NCBI GenBank assembly: GCA_037176845.1
Contig: JAYKXP010000078.1
Location: forward strand, 62,001 to 126,000
Length of the DNA: 64,000 nt
From: Paramarasmius palmivorus
Lineage: Eukaryota; Basidiomycota; Agaricomycetes; Agaricales; Marasmiaceae
Direction of reading: 5' to 3'
How positions within the stretch are numbered: the stretch's first letter is position 1; the number at the start of each line of letters is the position of its first letter. A program made the translations under genes and the position numbers. Shown piece after piece: positions 31,101 to 44,484 of the stretch. The notes beneath the pieces are model-generated. The model searched no databases. It was given only the letters and a program-made list of their open reading frames with translations, and was not told the origin of the DNA.

Positions 31101-32750
31101 CGGCCTCGACCTTGAACTTGAAGTGGTGAACATGTCCCTCAAAGTCAAAACTAGACGTGTACATCCCAAATTCCAATCCAACCGGGTTGGATTGGAATTT
31201 GGGATGTACAACCAACCGTTACAACTGCTGATAACACTTGAAGCTTGAAGCCTAAGGGAAGGCGTTCATTATAGCGTGTCCCAAGTCTTCAAAGAGAAGA
31301 TGAAACACAGAAGTCGCAATTTTGAATTACCAGGTGAACGGTGATACCTTGGAGAAACAGGAGTCAAAGGTGTGTTCTTTCGAATGCTACGAGTCGTATA
31401 TACAATCCGACCATCTCATATCATAGCCTCAGCACAAGAGCGGTATTTTTACCTTAAGATCAAGGTACACCCAGGAGTTTGGAGGCTACGGGCACGCTAT
31501 CTTATCCCACTGTTCACGCACATCGCAACAGCTACATTTTTTCAATACATCCTGTCATTCATGTCATCCAGCACAATACACGGGCCAGTCGCCAGAGTTA
31601 TCACATTTCTGCTCCTCCTTCCTTGATACACCACGGAGTTGAAAACGTTTACCGTAGCGGCCCTGACGTTCAAGAGGATTTCCGACACCCTAGGTCAGGG
31701 CATGGGAGTGTTTCAGTTTCATGCCTTTCAGGTCATCACCAGGCAGCTACTAATGCGAGCCTGAGGGCCTTGTTGGTGCTGAAGCGCTGACAGCCAGCCA
31801 GTAACGTAAGGATAACGCCTCGAATTCAATTTCTGAATATCCAATGATGATCGCGGATGCTCGTACCCAATATAAAGGCTTGAATAGTCGAACGTAGCTA
31901 AGAAGTTTCTGAGAATTCTATGAACGTGAAGCTGTTGCTCTAGGGTTGGTAATAGGATTTGCGCCCATTTGCGCCTTCTGACTGTAATAACGTTAGCCAC
32001 GGAACGAGCTAAAAAGAAGACAGTAGGCACGCACAATTTCGTTGTCGAAACAAGGAGGGCGGTCTCCGTACCCTCTAACCAGCCTTGAGAGAACGCAGAA
32101 CGTTCATCTACGAGCATGAGCGCTCGAATCGACTGGTGTGTGCAAGTCAAAGCAGCGCATACGGTCTTCAAGACGAAGCATCAATCCTTGATAGACTCCG
32201 TGTCAGAGCGTCCCAACCTGCATACCCAAGGCCATGCTCGTCCATGGACTCGGCAGCCTGAGATACCCAGGCCATGGCTCTATGCGTACGCAAGATAGAT
32301 GTCAATGTCGTGTGACTCGGAATACGGATGCGAGGAGACGCAGAACTATCAACAACGATTAGGTTGATACTGCTTGGAGTAAAACAGTGATCCTTACCAA
32401 ATAAACCGTAGAAACTCACGGCTTGTGGACGCCAGTGCTTCAGTCCGGGTGTCTATAGGCAATTGAGCCTACAAAGCCGAAACATCCTGGCCCGGTTCTT
32501 GAACGTTGAGCACAAAGAATTTTCGCCATATCGAGTGGGGTAGTCTAAGTTTTTCCACAGGGCGGTATTTCGAGAGTAAAACTAGTCACAATATCGAGCT
32601 CTAGTGTGTTCGTGATACGAAAGAACGAGTATGAGCCACTGTTACCCAGGCAAAGAGAATGCATACCGAGCACTCACCAAATTTCACGTTGAACTTGCTG
32701 GAAAAGCCCAAAGCCCACAAGGTCCCAGATATCCGCGTTCATCGTATACG
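28101..32750. repeat. Array block: further diverged sub-units, no intact gene
   Basis: 28100-28750 parallels 47520-48200 and 54130-54350. 29100-30100 parallels 48220-48650, and 30250-31200 parallels 50350-51250. Intron-like signals recur on the minus strand, for example GTATGTACG near 30805, where an exon starts MEYSKPEEVTFQ. Frames are otherwise inconsistent between copies. 32050-32750 has weaker matches and no recognisable gene. Confidence 0.45.
31158..31210. repeat. 53-bp perfect palindrome (26-bp arms, 1-nt centre)
   Basis: The arm 31158-31183 (TGTACATCCC...CCAACC) is exactly inverted at 31185-31210 around a single G. The paralogous place at about 51290-51340 has only one half, so the palindrome formed in this copy. 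Confidence 0.85.
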
Positions 32751-35700
32751 ATGAATCCAGGAAATGCATAGGCTTAACAAGCTCCTTGCAATAGATCGCC
32801 ATACACCATTACCTTCAGACATGGATGGTTTTGGTACGGGTTGCAGTGAGCACCAGTAAACCTTGACCATGTATTGTTCTTGCTAATGATGAGCTTGAAC
32901 GCTTCGCGCCAACGAAAGCCAGAGACAAAAGAATTATCAGGACATCTGGACTGAACATCAGGAAGCAACGAGCTACGGCGAGAATCACAGGGGTATCGAT
33001 ACCTTGGGACCTTCGGCGCACTCTCGGTGAAGACGACCCCTTCTCCCAACCTTCTCCCATTCAAATGAGATATGACGATCGAAAAAAGTGGCATCTTGTT
33101 GTGCTAAAACAGCTGTCAGTAAAAGGAAAAGCTGCACGCGAAGAAGCAGGACATACCATCGTGTGATCATAGACTTCCGGTGATAGTATCGACACCGTGA
33201 GGGTTCAATGGCGCAGGTGACCCGCACGAACACCAGAAAGGAAACAAACGTCCGGTGCGTCTAGGGGTTGAGGTCAAACGCCTCTGGCAAGCCGTCTATG
33301 AGAATACCCGCATCAAGGCGTTCTCTACACCGGCAAAGGTATAAATAAAACGGCTCCAAGAGCTCGGCGAAGCCTTGAAAACCACTGCAGCTGGAATCGG
33401 AGCTCGAGATGACCAGAATTTGGAGTCGTGGGGTGAGCAAGAGCCGAGGTATGGGTCATCCTGAGATGGGCGAAGAGCGCTATCGATATCCGGGATCTGA
33501 CCGACAGTATTGGACTGGTAATGATAAATTATTTAATTCAGTTACTTTGACGTCAAGGCTGAAGCTGGGAGTGTCTGAGGATGTCAGTAAAACACGCTGA
33601 GAAAGAGGCAAATCCACTCACTCTAGGCTTTATCAATAGTTCTATCTTCGACTCGAGCACAAATTTAGGACCAGTCTAAAATAAATTCTAAGTGTGTGGT
33701 TTTTCAAGAGATTGAGCGAGACATACATACCTTTGCCAAATAGACATGCCGCAGTGAGCATGGTGATGGTTTTGGGGAAAGGAGCGCCGGCGGCTACGGT
33801 GCTTCTTACACTCGACCACGACCCGTCTCCCCGACCATCTCACAACTTCGACACTGCCAGCCAATGTGGAGAAGCAAAATAAAGGTGTTTCTGCCCATAC
33901 TTATATCCGGTCCATTCTTAGCTCTATTCTATAATGGTACGCTCGACAGTTACATGTTCGTCATTTTTGGCTCTGATATCTTGAAGCAGCTCAGTGGGAC
34001 CGACTTCAAGCAAGAACCAGGGCATGAATTGGCTATCTGAAGCTTAGATTTGGTACTTTGCTCTTTCCTCCACGCTTTTCAATGCAACTCAATCCTCCTA
34101 AGTAAGAGCCTAGACGACACCAACCCGATACTTCCACCCCCTTCCCAAACAGGCTTTCTCGGGCCCAACCTCAACTGGACTGCCTCCTCCGCTCTCTCCT
34201 CCTCCAGCCTTTGCCCCTCGCATGTCACGAAAATCATTCCCGTCGCATTTCCAACCACGCACTTTCCAGACACCGACAAACTCCGAGCAACAACTGTTCA
34301 GCTCCACGTTCCCTTTCCTCGCGTATCTCGGACAGCATAAAGGGGAAGGTCTGGCATGATGATTAGGTTTGGCTTTAGGGAATGGTTAGAATGGTAGAAT
34401 GGGGCTTGCTGGGTTGGTAACGTTGCGTTGAAATACTACGAAGGTCAGTGCTCCATAGACTGTACACCTTGAAGCGACTTTTATTGACATCATACTATCC
34501 ACAGCATCGACATCCTCAGTCAACTCGACCACCATGCAGCTCCTTCAGCGAACCCAACACTTCACTACCCCATTCACCATTCATGACCAAGAAGACTACA
34601 CCGCTCCTGGATTTCAGCAACCAATTATCCTCATCTCTACACTATATTCCAGCCTCTCCCTAAAGCTGCTACTACTCCAAGCCTCAACCAGGCTTTCTGG
34701 AGCTTTATGCCCTTGGGAGCGTTCTGCAGTGGTTCTACTCGGTCTGGGCGTTGACCAGACACGTTACCTCTGCGAACCCCTGTTAAAAGGTTGGAGGATG
34801 AAGGAGAGTAGATGCTAAGTGTTGAACTTGCGTACCCGAGTCACAATTCCCAACACCAAGAGTACAGCCAATACCGTCCTCAGTGTCTAGGCGAAACTTC
34901 GTCCTACGAACCCACGAAAGCACCAGACGCCTGTATTCGCATAGGCGGCCGGACAGTCGAGCTGTCGCTAGCCAACGTTCTTCGCTAGCTCATCCTGATA
35001 GGCATTACTTCAAATGGTGCAGGCGCCATAATACCAAGATATTCGTCTTTCTCCCGAATAACATTACAGTAGCGCCGAATGTAAATCTTGATCGCCATGA
35101 CACCACCTAGGCATTCTTCCAAAGGTCATCGAGAGGTTCTATCTCGATATAGAACTGACCAGCAACTCCAATGTCTTCTCCCTGAAGGATCGCCGACGAA
35201 ACCGCCGAGTAGATCCCAGCAACCTTTCCGCATTCCTGGGCTCTCGATTTCGCGGTTGCACCTGGAAGCTAACCGTTCAGTGCTTAGCTCCATATCCACT
35301 GCTTCCACCTCGTTAGCACTCCCGAAGAAGGTTCATCTCGGGCTCAAAGGTGTCAACTCCGGCAGTATCAACCTTCTGCGCTTGAACCGGTACTTGCGAG
35401 CTGACGTCCACGGTATGTACTCTTCTCCACTCGTTAACTATTACTGATCATATTCTGGACCATTAGGGCATGATACTTGCTTCATCGCGGCCCACAGGAA
35501 CGATGCCTGAAGAATACAGATCCTTGTCACATGACATCATTGTAACTCGGCCATCTCGGGCAGTCGTCTCGCACTCAAGAAGGTGACTAGTAAACGTCGA
35601 TAGGTGTTTTGAAGGCCTTGAGGTAAGTGGCAGGCTCTATTGTATAAGCTAGAGGTCATGAACTCACATTTTTAGTAGTTCGGCTTCGCATAAGGCTTCA

Positions 35701-36944
35701 TTACACACTCTACTGCCATCTTCCTTCTCACTTTCTCACTCTCAACTCTACAGCAATTGCAGGAACCTAAACCTTTAGCAGTTACGGAAACCATGTAGCA
35801 CCGCCTACCTGTCCTTCGTCAATGCGATATTCCAAGTGGCAAGCCCTTCTCGAATGCAACGCAACATTCTCCACGTCGACCACTGTTCAACGTTCAACCG
35901 CCAAGCCCTATTTCGTCGACGGCTGCACCCTAGAGGACAAGAACCTGTGTCTGCATCCCAATATACCTCTTCTCTCGCTCGCGGAAACCATCTATGACCT
36001 GCGTGTCAATGTTCTCATCGTTCATAGGTTGAAGGCATGTTACCCCTTCACTCCGACATACGACATCGATATTGGGCTAGTAGCTTTAGTCGTGTGTGGC
36101 TTCCGCATTGGTATACAGTTCCACCAGGGCTTCTTCCCTCACAACCATCACCTCGTCTCTATGTCTAACTATTTGCGGTCGTAGAGTGGTACATTCAACC
36201 AGTTCCTATACACTATCCTGGCATTGAACGTACCTTCAAGTAGCTCAGGAGAATACCCAATGCATTGGAAGATCGAACGACGCACAAGGGAATTGTCCGC
36301 GCCCCTCATTCCCCACATGCACGCCTTCGATTCTCGGGCTTTTCATCAATACCGCATCACCTACTATGTCAGTGTCAAAGGAGGATGCCTCGATTGATTC
36401 CGACACGAACTTGAACATGGACCTTCGATGAATGTGCTTCAGGAATCAACGGAGAACATACCCTTGGACGACAGTATAGAAAGGTGAGGTTCTACGACAT
36501 CGGTACGCTATTAGCGCTGATGCTATCATTCTTCCTTTCACTGGTAGGAAGTTCAAATAAAATCAAAACCAAGCTTTCTCAAGCCCGCACCCCTTACAAG
36601 GCCAGTGTATACGATGAACTGGAGCCTAGACAGTAGGCGCTACTAGTGCGTCAGCGACAGGCAAGGTATGTACGTTTCTACAGTTCCGGTTGTTGCTTCA
36701 GGCCATAAGACTAACTCATCGCCTAGATGTCGTTCTTCAGACTACTGCCGACAAGCTGCTTCGTTGGCCAGTTCCGAGGAGTTAAATATTTACATTCAAT
36801 CTGTGTTTTTGACCTAAATGTCACAGTAGTAATGATACGATACAATACAATGACAACGAAGGCACGTATACAGACATACAATCTGATGTACACTATCACT
36901 ATGATGAATACAAACATTCTCATTCGTCCCAAGGACGCCGCTAC
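32751..36944. repeat. Array unit 1 block upstream of the truncated DUF6535 gene
   Basis: It is collinear with 54400-58468 over its whole length: 33780 with 55320, 34120 with 55680, 35230-35460 with 56740-57000, 35870-36180 with 57420-57740, and 36370-36720 with 57950-58260. In a hand alignment of 34126-34200 against 55676-55750, differences fall on all codon positions, so that part is evolving as non-coding. One plus-strand stretch near 35210-35400 (...PGLSISRLHLEANRSVLSS...) is open here but frame-shifted in the second copy. Confidence 0.6.
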
Positions 36945-38354
36945 TTATAGACGAAACATACGTAGATGGTTAGGATCATTCATCGTATTCGATCCTCTAC
37001 CTTCATCTCTTCTTTGTCCTTGATCCCGTGAGGAATTAGGTACAGTGCTACCTCTAGTGCCAACGATTCCCTGATCTTCATCTTTATCCCCGTCACGTCC
37101 ATCTTGTCCTTCTGGCGGCGAATCAATGTTCTGAGCAGCATCCCTGCTGGCTTGCGTAGGACGATCTGGGGCGCCGACAGTACCTGGTGATACAACTACT
37201 CTCGGTACTGCAGGTTCGTCTCCAGCTGAGAGAGGGGCCAACAGGCACTCTGCAACTTCTTGTGGACGATCTGAATGATTGGTACCCACAGTGGCTGCTC
37301 CACCTGATGTGTCTGCATCATTTTCGGACTGTAGAGCGGAACTCTTGTTGATAGCTTCCAGTCCATGTTGATCCCTGGCTCCTTCGTGTTGTTCTTCTAA
37401 CGGTGGCAAGGAAACGGCTTTAATGCCATCCTCCGTGACCTGCATAGGTCCTTCTGGGTCTGTATCTGGTGGTGTGGCCTCTCTCGGTACAGCAGATGCC
37501 TTGTCTCCAACCGAAAGAGATACCAACACGCCTTCAGCGACACCCTGAGAGGCTGCCACCTGGATGTCAGAATCTTGAAGATTGGTACCTCCAGCTAGTG
37601 CCCTTGCTGGATTGCTGTTATCCAGTGGCAAAGCGGAATTCTCATTGACAACCTGGGAGCCAAAGCCACCTGGGTTGATACTACTAGGGGTACTGTCTGC
37701 GACGTTTATAATTCTGCTCGTGGTGTCTCCGTGAGATCGGTGAACATGTATTTCGAGGTTCTCAACATTGCCCGCTGGTGATGGTGGCCTTTCTCCATTT
37801 TTGTTCTGTGGATTGTCGGATTGTGGGCATATGGTATCCTGGGAGTATCGGATAGGTTCGAGTTGAGGAAGTTGGGAAGAGGGAGGTGGATGTTCGCGTC
37901 CTTCAGGGAGAGGTGCGAAGTAGTTGGAAGGTAGTTTACTGACTTCCTGGACCTTTTGGATTGCAGCCTGCCACCCCCGCCCCAGCGGTATCTGCCATCT
38001 TCCAACTCCATGAGAATACAATCGACGAATTATAATCTCGTTGTGAATGAACCGAATGAACACTTGCCCCCTTCTGCTTGTCGACAACACCGAAGATGGA
38101 TCTGAATGGCCAATATGCTCAGCAAGTCCATTAGCAAATGCCACCCGCTCCTTGTTGTGTTGTTCCTCATCATACCCTGGGGAAGGTTTCCAAGATTCCT
38201 CGAAATATCGCAGGAGTCGGAGACCCAGCATTTGGAGTGGAGGTTCCTTGTGTGACCATAGGTCCCTCTCCAACTGCTTGTAGACCTCACCCATCCTTTC
38301 TTCCTCTTTTTGCCTCCTTTCCTCGCTACCCTCTCTGCTCGGTTCCATGTCCAT
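36945..38354 (-). CDS. Internally deleted DUF6535-family paralogue without its membrane domain
   Basis: The 469-residue frame aligns with the gene at 58469-61454 at both ends. The first about 28 residues match (SREGSEERRQKEEERM against SREDSEERRQEEEQRM). The sequence then jumps directly to LWSHKEPPLQ, which is residue about 550 of the long copy, and continues to the shared end NDPNHLRMFRL. The lost part, about 520 codons and the only intron, contains all four membrane segments, yet the reading frame is kept. The product would be a soluble, Pro/Ser/Glu-rich protein. It may be expressed from the same promoter sequence (38355-38950 is homologous to 61455-62100) or may be a pseudogene that happens to stay open. 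Confidence 0.6.
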   Translation of the reverse strand: MDMEPSREGSEERRQKEEERMGEVYKQLERDLWSHKEPPLQMLGLRLLRYFEESWKPSPGYDEEQHNKERVAFANGLAEHIGHSDPSSVLSTSRRGQVFIRFIHNEIIIRRLYSHGVGRWQIPLGRGWQAAIQKVQEVSKLPSNYFAPLPEGREHPPPSSQLPQLEPIRYSQDTICPQSDNPQNKNGERPPSPAGNVENLEIHVHRSHGDTTSRIINVADSTPSSINPGGFGSQVVNENSALPLDNSNPARALAGGTNLQDSDIQVAASQGVAEGVLVSLSVGDKASAVPREATPPDTDPEGPMQVTEDGIKAVSLPPLEEQHEGARDQHGLEAINKSSALQSENDADTSGGAATVGTNHSDRPQEVAECLLAPLSAGDEPAVPRVVVSPGTVGAPDRPTQASRDAAQNIDSPPEGQDGRDGDKDEDQGIVGTRGSTVPNSSRDQGQRRDEGRGSNTMNDPNHLRMFRL

Positions 38355-38954
38355 ATCGTCGTGTCTAGATGAAAGTTCGGTTCCTTCGGCCTGGCAGCTA
38401 CCACATTAATGACAGCAGAAATGCACGTTGAAGCTCATGTGGACAGTCTATAATAAGCTGGTCATATCAGTGGAGATTGACAGGTTTCGTCATTCCATCA
38501 ACACACCTTGAGCGCTAGACTATGCTAGCTGTCGATATGAACATTCTGCATGCCTTGGAGGTGTCCGCATCAATAACATTTTGAAGGGAAGGGAGAAATG
38601 TCTGGTTGTCGGTGACGGAAGTGGAGGAAGCGAAGAAATTCCGGGCGCTTATGTCCTCGTTCGCGCCCCGATCCTCTGCTTCTTTTGACAGTAGACGGTT
38701 AGATGGGAAAGATCACCTTGGTTGTCATAGAAAGGTAAGACTCAATGATTTCAATGCGACCCCAGTTCTAATTCAGTTCCAGTCAACTCCTTTCGATACC
38801 ATCAGACAGGGCCAAAGAAGTCGAAATCAAGGCTTTAAAGAGAATACCTTTGAAAGAGAACTAGGGCAGAACCAAATCATTCAGCGTCCCTGCGCCTCCG
38901 CCATCCTGCCGGCGTAGTTCAAGGTTCCGAGATACACTGAGTGTTCGTGTTATG
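38355..38954. promoter_or_regulatory. 5' flank of the truncated DUF6535 copy
   Basis: It is homologous to 61455-62104, the flank of the intact copy, including ATGCACGTTGAAGCTCATGTG and the region of GCTAGCTGTCGATATGAACAT. It holds the presumed promoter and ends at the duplicated-unit junction. No other gene is seen. Confidence 0.5.
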
Positions 38955-41200
38955 CCATGGCTAGCGAGCAATACAGTAACCTAATGCAATACATTCACAT
39001 CGAAATGAACACTAATGACAACAAAAACACTACATATATCTTGTCCTATACCAATACCACAAAATGAATCACGCATGTCCATCAAGAATAGTACCAGGGC
39101 CGCTGGTATGATTCTAGCTGACCCAGCATGATCATCCTTCATCTGCACCTCCGCACTTCGTTTCCTGGCTACCCTGAAGCCCTGATACCGGCAGCGCGCG
39201 TGTGTTAGGTATTGGAAGGTTCAACAGTGGTATTCCATATGCCCGAGCTTCAACCTTCGAAGAAATGTTGCAAGGAGAAGCCAAATGTGTAGCGCGTATT
39301 CGGAGTGACACCAAGTAGTGGCGCCACGACTCCCGCAGCGCGACATGAAGACGTCAAGGCGGTATGAGAAGGATCAAAGGCACCTTTGTAGAGTGATTTT
39401 GACATTGGCGGATTGTAACGAAGCGAGATCTTCGGTTCTTGAGCCATGAAACATGTTCACAGAACCATTCCAAAGCTCACCCTTGAATTACAAGTACTAG
39501 TAATACGCCGAGCCGTTGAGCAGCACATGAATGTTCACCAGCTTGCCCCATTGCCGGCTCACCTACAAGCCATCCTCAATCAGCTGCGCAGTTCGAGAGA
39601 AGCGTAATCAACATACCAATACCTCCATTCCTCCTTGGTACAACCGACAATTGGCCTAGGCAGATCCCAACAGATCAAACATGAACTGATGTCCTGTACG
39701 TTCATTCAAACTCGTTGCGTTCGTCATGAAGCGGTCAAACGAAGAGTCGTGGTAGAGAGACCGCACGATGTGTTTTCCAGAAGCAGGAAGGCCTTGACGT
39801 AGTGAGAAGCGTAATGTACAGTTACTGCTCTCACTTCTCAGCATCGTGATGGCAGTTGTCGTTGGAAGACTGAGGCTGGCAGAGTGACCATGAGCTTCAG
39901 CCGCAGGTTAACGCTACTTCAACATACCTCATTCAGGCCATGGTTTGCCTTGAGTAGAGTATTCGTCCTCGGCAGGTTGCAGGACCGCGCTCTGGCGAAC
40001 AATGAGATTACATTGTTGAAGTATCACTGGGTGAATATACCCATGAGTTCGCATCTACAGCACAATAAATCAGTATACAGGAGACAGAAACTGATCAAGA
40101 GAAACGTACGGGAGACGAATCGGACACTTCCAAACTAAGCCAACGCAACGATTCCTTCCTCTAACCAGCCATCAGCCCAAAACTTTCGGATGCAACCACA
40201 TCCGTACCAACATTCGACCCAGCAAACCCGACATCCAGCAAGAATACTTGAAGCCCCAACCGCAGCCCCAGTCGGTGTATCTGTAGGCGGTGTTGTATCT
40301 TGAAAAGTGCATGGATAATACAGGCTCATTGACCGTGGCGTGCTGGCTCAGAGCCTCTCTTTTAACCCGCACATGGTCAACGTGAGTGACGCCAACTCTG
40401 GTAATGATGGATGAGAGGCTATCGGAATACCAAGTGAGCGAAGGTGGGGGTGTATGGTAGCGTTTGGAGCCTAGAGTCAAAGGCGAAGAAGCTATTTGTT
40501 GCAAGGAATATCGGCCTCGAGGCAGAGGTGCTATAATTTCGGTGAGATCGATTCCTCGAGGCTACTTCTCGTAGACCATGAATTATCTGTATTGGAGGAG
40601 ATTGGAGGTCACTGGAGGCGTAGAGCACGACTGGGAAGATGCATCTGTGCCTGGATAACCGTGCCGTCGCGTCTACCTCGAAAACCGATGGCCGGAACTG
40701 GTATCCAACCCAAACTCTTGCAGGTGGCAATGCACAGGAAGATGCTGGGCATGGTTCAAGAAAAAGGAACCATGTTCGCCTGGGATATATGAAAGGTAGA
40801 CCGGCAAACGGTCTGCATCGTTCGTTCACGCTTATGGAGCTGACGTAATCAAGCGTGTGGATTGCCCGAACCATCACCGTCGGATACTAGAAACTGTAGC
40901 ATCCATAGTCGTGATTTGGGAATGGCGAGCCATTCAGAGGTACATGGTGTCAAGCGAGACCAGCATTGATGGAACGCGACAAGGTTGTCGATGTAGACTT
41001 GGCTGACTTGCCAGAGAACGACGATAGCGGAGCTGCTGGTGACTTTGACCGCAGGAATTGTCTTGAATGACTGGAATGGCTGGAATGAAGGAATATCAAT
41101 ATCAGCTAGCACCTAAAGGATATGAAAATGGTACCCACCAAACGTGCTATCCTATTCCCAGCCCCAGTACGATGGCTTTACAGCATGAGCCTCCTCTTAC
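38955..41200 (-). repeat. Tandem-array unit 2, block a
   Basis: It is homologous to 9089-10996 and 62105-63470. The minus-strand introns 39563-39616 and 40055-40109 are conserved. Unlike unit 1, it has no 908-bp insertion at about 41190 and so shows that empty site. Between 40480 and 40790 it holds about 300 bp missing from unit 1. Confidence 0.6.
40874..41112 (-). CDS. Conserved exon of the unidentified array gene, second copy
   Basis: An acceptor TTTAG precedes 41112. The frame begins VLADIDIPSFQPFQSF and shares SSSAIVVLWQVSQVYIDNLV with the copy at 10678-10915. All length differences are multiples of three. The product is unknown. Downstream exons are not reliably defined. Confidence 0.4.
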
Positions 41201-44200
41201 GTGGATAGCGTCGTACAAGCCAGGTGATCGGCGATCTTGAGCCCTGCGACACCCAACTAGAGGTGTATCTTCGCTATGAAAGGTGGAATGAGCGGCTAGG
41301 CTGTTCGCAGGGCTCACTGAGAGGCACCGAAAGCGGGAATGTTCATGATACGGGATACTGCCGACAGTGAAAAGAAATCAAGTTGGGTTTGGAGAATCCC
41401 GCTGTTGAACATTGAACTCTTCCGTCCTCGACATCGAGAAACCGTACGCTTCAGGGAATAGCTTACACCCGTGCATCCAGGGCGAATGCTCCGAGACAAG
41501 CTAATCGAGGTGAAGAATGGATTTGCTGGAACTCCAAGACGAGGTCTGCGCAACGTGAATCTTGGGGGTTAATGACCCGAGTAAACACCGTGAACGAGGG
41601 GGAGCTCTAGCTGGCAAGGTTTGCGTTCTCCTATCCCCAAGAGCACCAGTATATCCGGAAAACCTCGACGTTGTCGTAGCTCAGAGGCTACTGCCATACA
41701 AGAGCTAGCAACTGCCATATTCCAATGACAGCTGACACTCCACTTTCCTGCAAACCTCGCCTATGCCCGATAAAACGATGACTCAGCGTTATGAGGTCGA
41801 TGGACACATGGGTGACGACTCGTCACCTTAAAAGTCAAGTTCGAGAGGTATGGGATGGGGAAATGAGGTTGTGAGGGGTGTAAGGGTTGGGAACCGAATT
41901 ATAGGGTTGGCAGTCGTGGTGGTTGTCGGAATGTAGTATCTGGCTTGGTAGTGGAGGGGCTTCGTGTGAGAACCAGAGTTCCTTTTTTTCCGTCGCTGTA
42001 GATAGAGAAATGTCAGGAAAACGGGGTCAAAAGATCACAGACAGAGACTGCTGACCTGGGTGCATCCTTGGAACGCAAAATCTGACTAAAAACAATCCTC
42101 CAGACCCTAATACGTCCTTCGCGACCCCGATAGACCTTTCATCTCCATAATTTACGCCCCAGAAACTTGCTCTCGACTTTGTGGAGTACCCTTTGGCTGG
42201 GGTAATGGGAGCGGAAAGGTAGTCGGCTCGCGATAGCGTTGGCTCAGCTGTGAGGCAACGCTTGGAGGAGAGGGGAGCGGAGTCTTAAGCAAGGAATGGA
42301 CCTGACTGGAAATAGTGTTGTGCGACGAGTGAGTTTGGCTATAGAGGTAGAAAAAGGATGTGCAATACCATGTTGCGTGGAGAGGTGCAGCTGCAAATGG
42401 GACTAATTGAGGTTGAAATTGGCGTCGGAGGGAAGAAGATAATGGCGTCCGTAGTCTAAGGTAGAATGTCAGTTTGTAGGTGTCCTTCGGTAGGAAGAGC
42501 ATGAGCAATAGTGAACAATATCAAGCAAGAATGTACATACCACGGGATCCAGAAAGTCGAGTCGAGACTCAAGTTTGCATTCAATTTCAGTGAGCTCTAG
42601 GAAGGTGAATTAGATCAAGAGAACGACGAGTAAAGAATGGCTGAGTGTACCGTTAAAAGCTCGCGAATGGAGGAACAAGTCGTTGAACAAGATGACCGTT
42701 TCGAAGAAGGCCGTCAAGTGCCGCCGGCAAATGGCGCCTTCCACTTTGACCACCACCACGATTCTCCTCAAAGAGCATCTACTATGGGTACACCTCTTCC
42801 AACGACACCACAGGTACGTCTTTCTTGGGTCACTGACGGAATATCAAACTCAGTCAATCCTTTAAAGCAAAACCACGCGTTACTGCGGTCACAACCTTGA
42901 TAACATTCTGGTCTCCTTCGGACCTTCGCGGCTTGCTGACCAAATACAAGGTGCGTTTGTCAGTTTTGAAGCTTCAACCAAAGTTGAACTCATTTCTAGC
43001 CTTCATAGCGTCGATATACCTTGGGATAACATCTCAGAGGTATCCATTAATCCGGTCAAACTCGATACTGGAGTTGCATTTAACCTTGGACTCGCCTGGT
43101 AGCTTCAACCCCAACACTGCCAACTATGCCTGAAGACTGAAGCTCAGAGTCTCGTCGAAGGCATCCGGAAAAATCATCGTCATCAGGATTGGGATTACAA
43201 CCTTTAAAATAATAGCGGATATCTCGGAGAATCGGAGACCAAAGGTATGTTCCTTCTATCAGTCATAGACTCGGTCTTACCGTCTAACCAGAGTTTCGGC
43301 GGACTCAGCGCGAGAAGGGGAAGATGCCTCTTGAGATCAAGAGTTGGAAGTGTTCGGTCTCGGTCTCGGAGGACACGGATGCATCATATTAAGGACATAT
43401 GCCACAGCTTTCAGTGTTCAATATTCCCTGTTATTCATGATATCTGGCACAGTACAAATACGATTTCGTACTACTGAGTTTGCTGCGTTACGCGTTTCAT
43501 GACCTCCATTCATGCCTTCAAGTTGACATCAACCAAGCCCTATGTATCAAACTTCGAGCTTAAAGCTGCAAGGTAACGAGAGTCAGGTATTGGAGCACTG
43601 GAACGAGAAAGGATATGACATACCGATGCATGTCCTGTTTAGTATCACTGTACTGTGTCATGCAACTTCCGCCAGTGGCGAATTATCCACGCTAGGCCCT
43701 TTTCGTGTCTAACGGATACAAAACAACAGATGAGAACGCCCAGTTTCGGAGCTGGGATCAGGAGTTCCGGGGAAAGCTCGAGCCATGGGATCTTCGTCGT
43801 TTCCTCCGAGAATACGGGGTAACAATGAGACTCCCAGTTGGTAGCGTCAGCTTGACTATGATGACCATGTATCTTCTGGATGAACATCATTGGATTCTTC
43901 ATCCCCGTGAGACGTGTAGAGGTACATTGAATATTCGTTGCTGAAGATGCGGCATTAGCTACAGTTTGAAAGTAAAAGACTGAACTAAACAACAAAAGTA
44001 CTCACCCCGGTGTAAGCTGAACTCCAAACCAACACAAGGATTCCAACCTCGAGCCTCGGCCCAATCGCCATCCGACCAGTTTGTACAAACCCACATTCAC
44101 TGAATTCCAACGTGTTGTCTCAACAGACAAGGGTCGAACTGTCAGCAGCGAGGTCGATAATGAAGGCATCATGTCCAAAGCTGAGGGCGAATCGGAATGA

Positions 44201-44272
44201 ACTAGCCTGCACGACAACCTAGGCACATCGACCATAGAGCATACAAAGTCTTGCTCACGCTAACGCGGGATT
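41201..44272. repeat. Array unit 2 block up to the Mutator-like element
   Basis: 41200-42560 parallels 11905-13100. 42600-43600 parallels 51000-52750, including the strong match AATC(G/A)GAGAC(C/T)AAAGG...GGTCTCGGTCTCGGAGGACACGGAT at 43230-43390 against 52380-52525. 43680-44220 parallels 52830-53290. A plus-strand frame (IADQIQG-type exon, then GTGCGT...TTTCTAG near 42950-43005) is suggestive but does not extend to a full gene. Confidence 0.5.
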
Positions 44273-44281
44273 CTGACTTGC
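44273..44281. repeat. Target-site duplication CTGACTTGC, left copy
   Basis: It is an exact 9-bp match to 47090-47098 on the other side of the Mutator-like element. Nine bp is the classic length for this superfamily. Confidence 0.92.
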
Positions 44282-44320
44282 CGGCGGCAATAATTCCTGA
44301 ACGCATTTGGCTTTGTTTGG
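44282..44320 (+). repeat. Left TIR of the MULE (39 bp)
   Basis: It contains CATTTGGCTTTGTTTGG at its inner end. It differs from the inverted right end only at positions 1, 8 and 17. Confidence 0.92.
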
Positions 44321-44484
44321 TCTCTTTCCCATCACGTGATAGCGCGCCGCCGACAGTTCCTACAGTATTTCTAGCACCTGTGGCCCATTCGTGGCCCATC
44401 ACGATGTATAGTAATCTAGATAACAATATCACTTGATTTTCTCGCTCCTCACCTCCCTCATTCCTCTCGCTCACTTGCTGCGAC

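Noticed and set aside
34050..34340. Plus-strand Pro/Ser-rich gene, with counterpart at 55670-55890
   Set aside because: Differences between the two copies fall equally on all codon positions and the frame breaks outside a short stretch.
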